Shown one piece after another: positions 5,207 through 6,190 of a DNA stretch of 6,190 bases. The position numbers and the translations under genes are program-made. The DNA comes from an uncultured Lachnospiraceae bacterium (GTDB lineage: Bacteria; Bacillota; Clostridia; Lachnospirales; Lachnospiraceae): contig CAJTMC010000100.1 in assembly GCA_910577115.1 (NCBI GenBank), forward strand, positions 1-6,190, read 5' to 3'. The notes beneath the pieces are model-generated. The model searched no databases, was not told where the DNA came from, and saw nothing but the letters and a program-made list of their open reading frames with translations. Each line of letters begins with the position of its first letter. Position 1 is the first letter of the stretch.

Positions 5207-5422
5207 GTGCCACACCCACCTGTATATGCAGACAAGCTCCCAGCCCTTCATCTGGACCTTGAAAACTGCATATACGGTGCCATTAGGTACTTTCCCTGTA
5301 TTCCGAGCGGCAAATGGAGCGGCGCGATGACAGGCGGCTTTAAGGAGGTGATGAAACCCAGCCGTCCGAGCGATCTACGCTATCTATTGATCTGGCTGTG
5401 GCAGGCCAGACGCGATGACTGA
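5207..5422 (+). CDS. Doubtful small ORF, hypothetical protein
   Basis: A GTG-started frame of 71 codons ends 11 nt before the next ORF. The first third overlaps a 12-bp inverted repeat (5220-5231 / 5266-5277). The C-terminal half (GAMTGGFKEVMKPSRPSDL, then a Trp-rich LLIWLWQARRDD end) looks more protein-like and uses GC-rich codons like the following ORF. No ribosome site precedes the GTG. An AAGGAGG (5342-5348) lies only 2 nt before an in-frame ATG at 5351, which is too close for a normal start. I do not recognise the product. It could be a remnant of a mobile-element gene or non-coding. Confidence 0.3.
   Translation: MPHPPVYADKLPALHLDLENCIYGAIRYFPCIPSGKWSGAMTGGFKEVMKPSRPSDLRYLLIWLWQARRDD
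5220..5277. repeat. Long-armed inverted repeat
   Basis: CTGTATATGCAG (5220-5231) and CTGCATATACGG (5266-5277) pair over 12 positions with one U-G, around a 34-nt loop. The direct repeat CGGTGCCA occurs just left of the first arm (5205-5212) and across the end of the second (5275-5282). This suggests a recombination or protein-binding site, or an RNA stem. Confidence 0.4.
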
Positions 5423-5433
5423 TACAGGGTATA

Positions 5434-5718
5434 ATGATACTTTCTCACGACCCGTCAAAGACTTGGGGGGAGTCCCTTCTGTGTTCGTTAGCTCTGGCGA
5501 AGCGATGGCACAAGCAGGGCTATGATGCGGTAAAGCTGGCCGCAGCCTGTGGCATCCCCGGCCCGGAAAAGGGCCTGCCGCGGGAAGAAAGGATTGCCGA
5601 GTTTGTCCGGCAGATCCGGGACCCGTATCATTTCAAATGCGGTGGATTTGTTGTCAGGGCAAGTTTTTCCCAGGGAGGCGCTACCCTGGAAGAATGCCTC
5701 CGCGGAATCCTACGCTGA
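5434..5718 (+). CDS. Small mobile-element protein, DUF6870-like C-terminal pattern
   Basis: This is a 94-residue soluble protein. Residues 48-94 (LPREERIAEFVRQIRDPYHF, KCGGFVVRASFS and ATLEECLRGIL) follow a pattern I associate with small proteins found in integrative elements of gut Clostridia, probably the DUF6870 type: charged helix, NPY/DPY-like turn, KCG, two strands and a TLE..L helix. The family name is from memory and unsure. The N-terminal part (SLALAKRWHKQGYDAVKLAA) could be a helix pair. ATG 5434 is the first start in this frame (TGA at 5416-5418), but only a weak AGGG precedes it and a TATAAT overlaps it, so the true start may lie further in. GC-rich codons set it apart from the AT-rich cassette on the left. 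The function is unknown. Confidence 0.55.
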   Translation: MILSHDPSKTWGESLLCSLALAKRWHKQGYDAVKLAAACGIPGPEKGLPREERIAEFVRQIRDPYHFKCGGFVVRASFSQGGATLEECLRGILR

Positions 5719-5746
5719 AAATTATTGATATTTTTTATTTTGGGGG

Positions 5747-5775
5747 CTGATTTTTCCCGCATGGAGCGTTATAAT
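5747..5775 (+). promoter_or_regulatory. Possible promoter of the serine recombinase gene
   Basis: A perfect TATAAT (5770-5775) lies 17 nt after CTGATT (5747-5752), a poor -35 box with three of six consensus bases. The transcript would start near 5782 and give a leader of about 80 nt that contains the hairpin at 5814-5854. Confidence 0.4.
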
Positions 5776-5813
5776 AAACATGGAAAAGGAATTGAATACC
5801 GATACGCAGACTG

Positions 5814-5854
5814 CACTCCTTGAATTGCGGGATTTTTCCGTGATGAAAGGAGTG
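5814..5854 (+). promoter_or_regulatory. Inverted repeat covering the recombinase ribosome site
   Basis: CACTCCTT (5814-5821) is a perfect complement of AAGGAGTG (5847-5854), the segment that contains the AAAGGAG ribosome site of the gene starting at 5862. The loop is 25 nt. Folding would hide the ribosome site. A short hairpin-free leader or an antisense RNA could relieve this. It is inferred from complementarity only. Confidence 0.4.
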
Positions 5855-5861
5855 TTTTTCT

Positions 5862-6050
5862 ATGCAGGTTTATAAAGCTGCCAAATACATCCGCTTATCT
5901 TACACGGATGACAAATCAAACGAAAGCAACAGTGTAGGCAACCAGCGAAAGCTGATCGAAGATTTCGTGAGCCGCCACCCGGAGATCGAGCTGGTTTCCG
6001 AAAAGGTAGACGATGGGTACAGCGGGGTTATCTTTGTTGAGGTAAGATAA
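5862..6050 (+). pseudogene. Large serine recombinase, N-terminal fragment interrupted after 58 residues
   Basis: The ATG at 5862 follows AAAGGAG (5846-5852) at 9 nt. The product starts MQVYKAAKYIRLSYTDDKSN. YIRLS is the resolvase-family active-site motif, with Arg11 and the nucleophile Ser13. SNSVGNQRKLIEDF (22-35) and DDGYSGVIF (50-58) are the next conserved blocks. Intact relatives of this group are about 500 residues or more and continue DRP.F after GVIF. Here the sequence turns to VEVR and a stop, so more than half of the catalytic domain and all DNA-binding domains are missing. The change of sequence at about 6036 coincides with the start of a perfect inverted repeat, so another element or a rearrangement joined here. 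The gene would have driven integration and excision of the element; this fragment cannot be active on its own. Confidence 0.85.
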
Positions 6051-6090
6051 CGTAACCTTTTTTGCAGAGGGCGTTATCTTACCTCTTTTT
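6039..6090 (+). terminator. Perfect 14-bp inverted repeat with T tract at the recombinase breakpoint
   Basis: GAGGTAAGATAACG (6039-6052) and CGTTATCTTACCTC (6072-6085) are perfect complements with a 19-nt loop and are followed by TTTTT on the plus strand. This fits a terminator for rightward transcription, or for the minus-strand gene that ends at 6099 if it works in both directions; the minus side has no T tract. It may alternatively be a terminal or subterminal repeat of the inserted element. Confidence 0.6.
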
Positions 6091-6098
6091 GATGTATG

Positions 6099-6190
6099 TT
6101 AGATAGCATAACTCTTTACGTCGGCTCCTATCTGTCTGAAATAGGAGATACTTTCGGTAGGCTTGTCGCCTGTATCAACTCTGCCGACAA
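6099..6190 (-). CDS. C-terminal end of an unidentified minus-strand protein (5' partial)
   Basis: On the minus strand a frame is open from the window edge to a TAA at 6101-6099. It encodes 29 complete residues: VGRVDTGDKPTESIS, then YFRQIGADVKSYAI. The composition is protein-like and soluble, and the stop lies 13 nt before the perfect hairpin at 6085-6039, a common position for a terminator. I do not recognise the family. It may belong to the element that interrupted the serine recombinase, for example its transposase or a cargo gene. Too little is visible to decide, and chance openness over 29 codons cannot be excluded. Confidence 0.4.
   Translation of the reverse strand, partial: VGRVDTGDKPTESISYFRQIGADVKSYAI

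Noticed and set aside
5780..5875. 31-codon ORF (MEKELNTDT...) overlapping the recombinase start
   Set aside because: There is no ribosome site, and the ATG lies 4 nt after a probable -10 box, so it would be untranslated or leaderless. It shares the leader with the recombinase ribosome site and is better explained as leader RNA.
6120..6188. GTCGGC/GCCGAC outer stem with an inner hairpin, cloverleaf-like
   Set aside because: It is explained at least as well by the open minus-strand coding frame. The inner stems are short and no tRNA consensus positions fit.

Overview
The window looks like accessory DNA of a low-to-middle GC Firmicute, most likely a gut Clostridia species (Lachnospiraceae or Oscillospiraceae type). 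The reasons are the strong AAGGAGG ribosome sites, sigma-A type promoter boxes, an SdpR/SdpI pair, and a large serine recombinase of the kind carried by integrative elements of these bacteria. No rRNA, tRNA or CRISPR was seen.

Left part (1-440): the last 31 residues of an ABC transporter ATPase, then a short receiver-less winged-helix protein (103-402) that looks like the C-terminal remnant of a longer regulator, closed by a hairpin terminator.

Central part (528-4760): a near-ideal promoter (TTGACA, 17 nt, TATACT) with a palindromic operator candidate just after the expected transcript start leads into a compact rightward run of genes. These are an ABC ATPase, a 531-residue multi-spanning ABC permease, a 68-residue DUF1648-like membrane protein, an SdpR-like ArsR-family repressor, an SdpI-like membrane immunity protein, and a full-length copy of the winged-helix regulator whose C-terminal 94 residues match the left remnant at 80 positions. 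A second copy of the same terminator follows. I read this as a regulated export and immunity cassette against a membrane-active peptide. No toxin gene is visible, so it may be a stand-alone resistance cargo. The SdpR-like protein is the natural candidate to repress the promoter at 528. The cassette is bracketed by the duplicated winged-helix and terminator segment (118-440 and 4436-4758, colinear without gaps).

Right part (4751-6190): a GC-richer, poorly coding stretch rich in inverted repeats. It holds a candidate short structured RNA ending in a strong terminator (4991-5026), three related CCCCC-AAAATGT motifs that form a long hairpin (5115-5173), another long inverted repeat (5220-5277), one doubtful ORF (5207-5422), one more credible small mobile-element ORF (5434-5718), and the start of a large serine recombinase (5862) that is cut after 58 recognisable residues. 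The foreign DNA beyond the cut starts with a perfect 14-bp inverted repeat and carries the 3' end of an unidentified minus-strand gene (6099-6190).

The whole looks like a mosaic mobile element: a cassette inserted or recombined at a duplicated regulator gene, next to a recombination module that has itself been broken.
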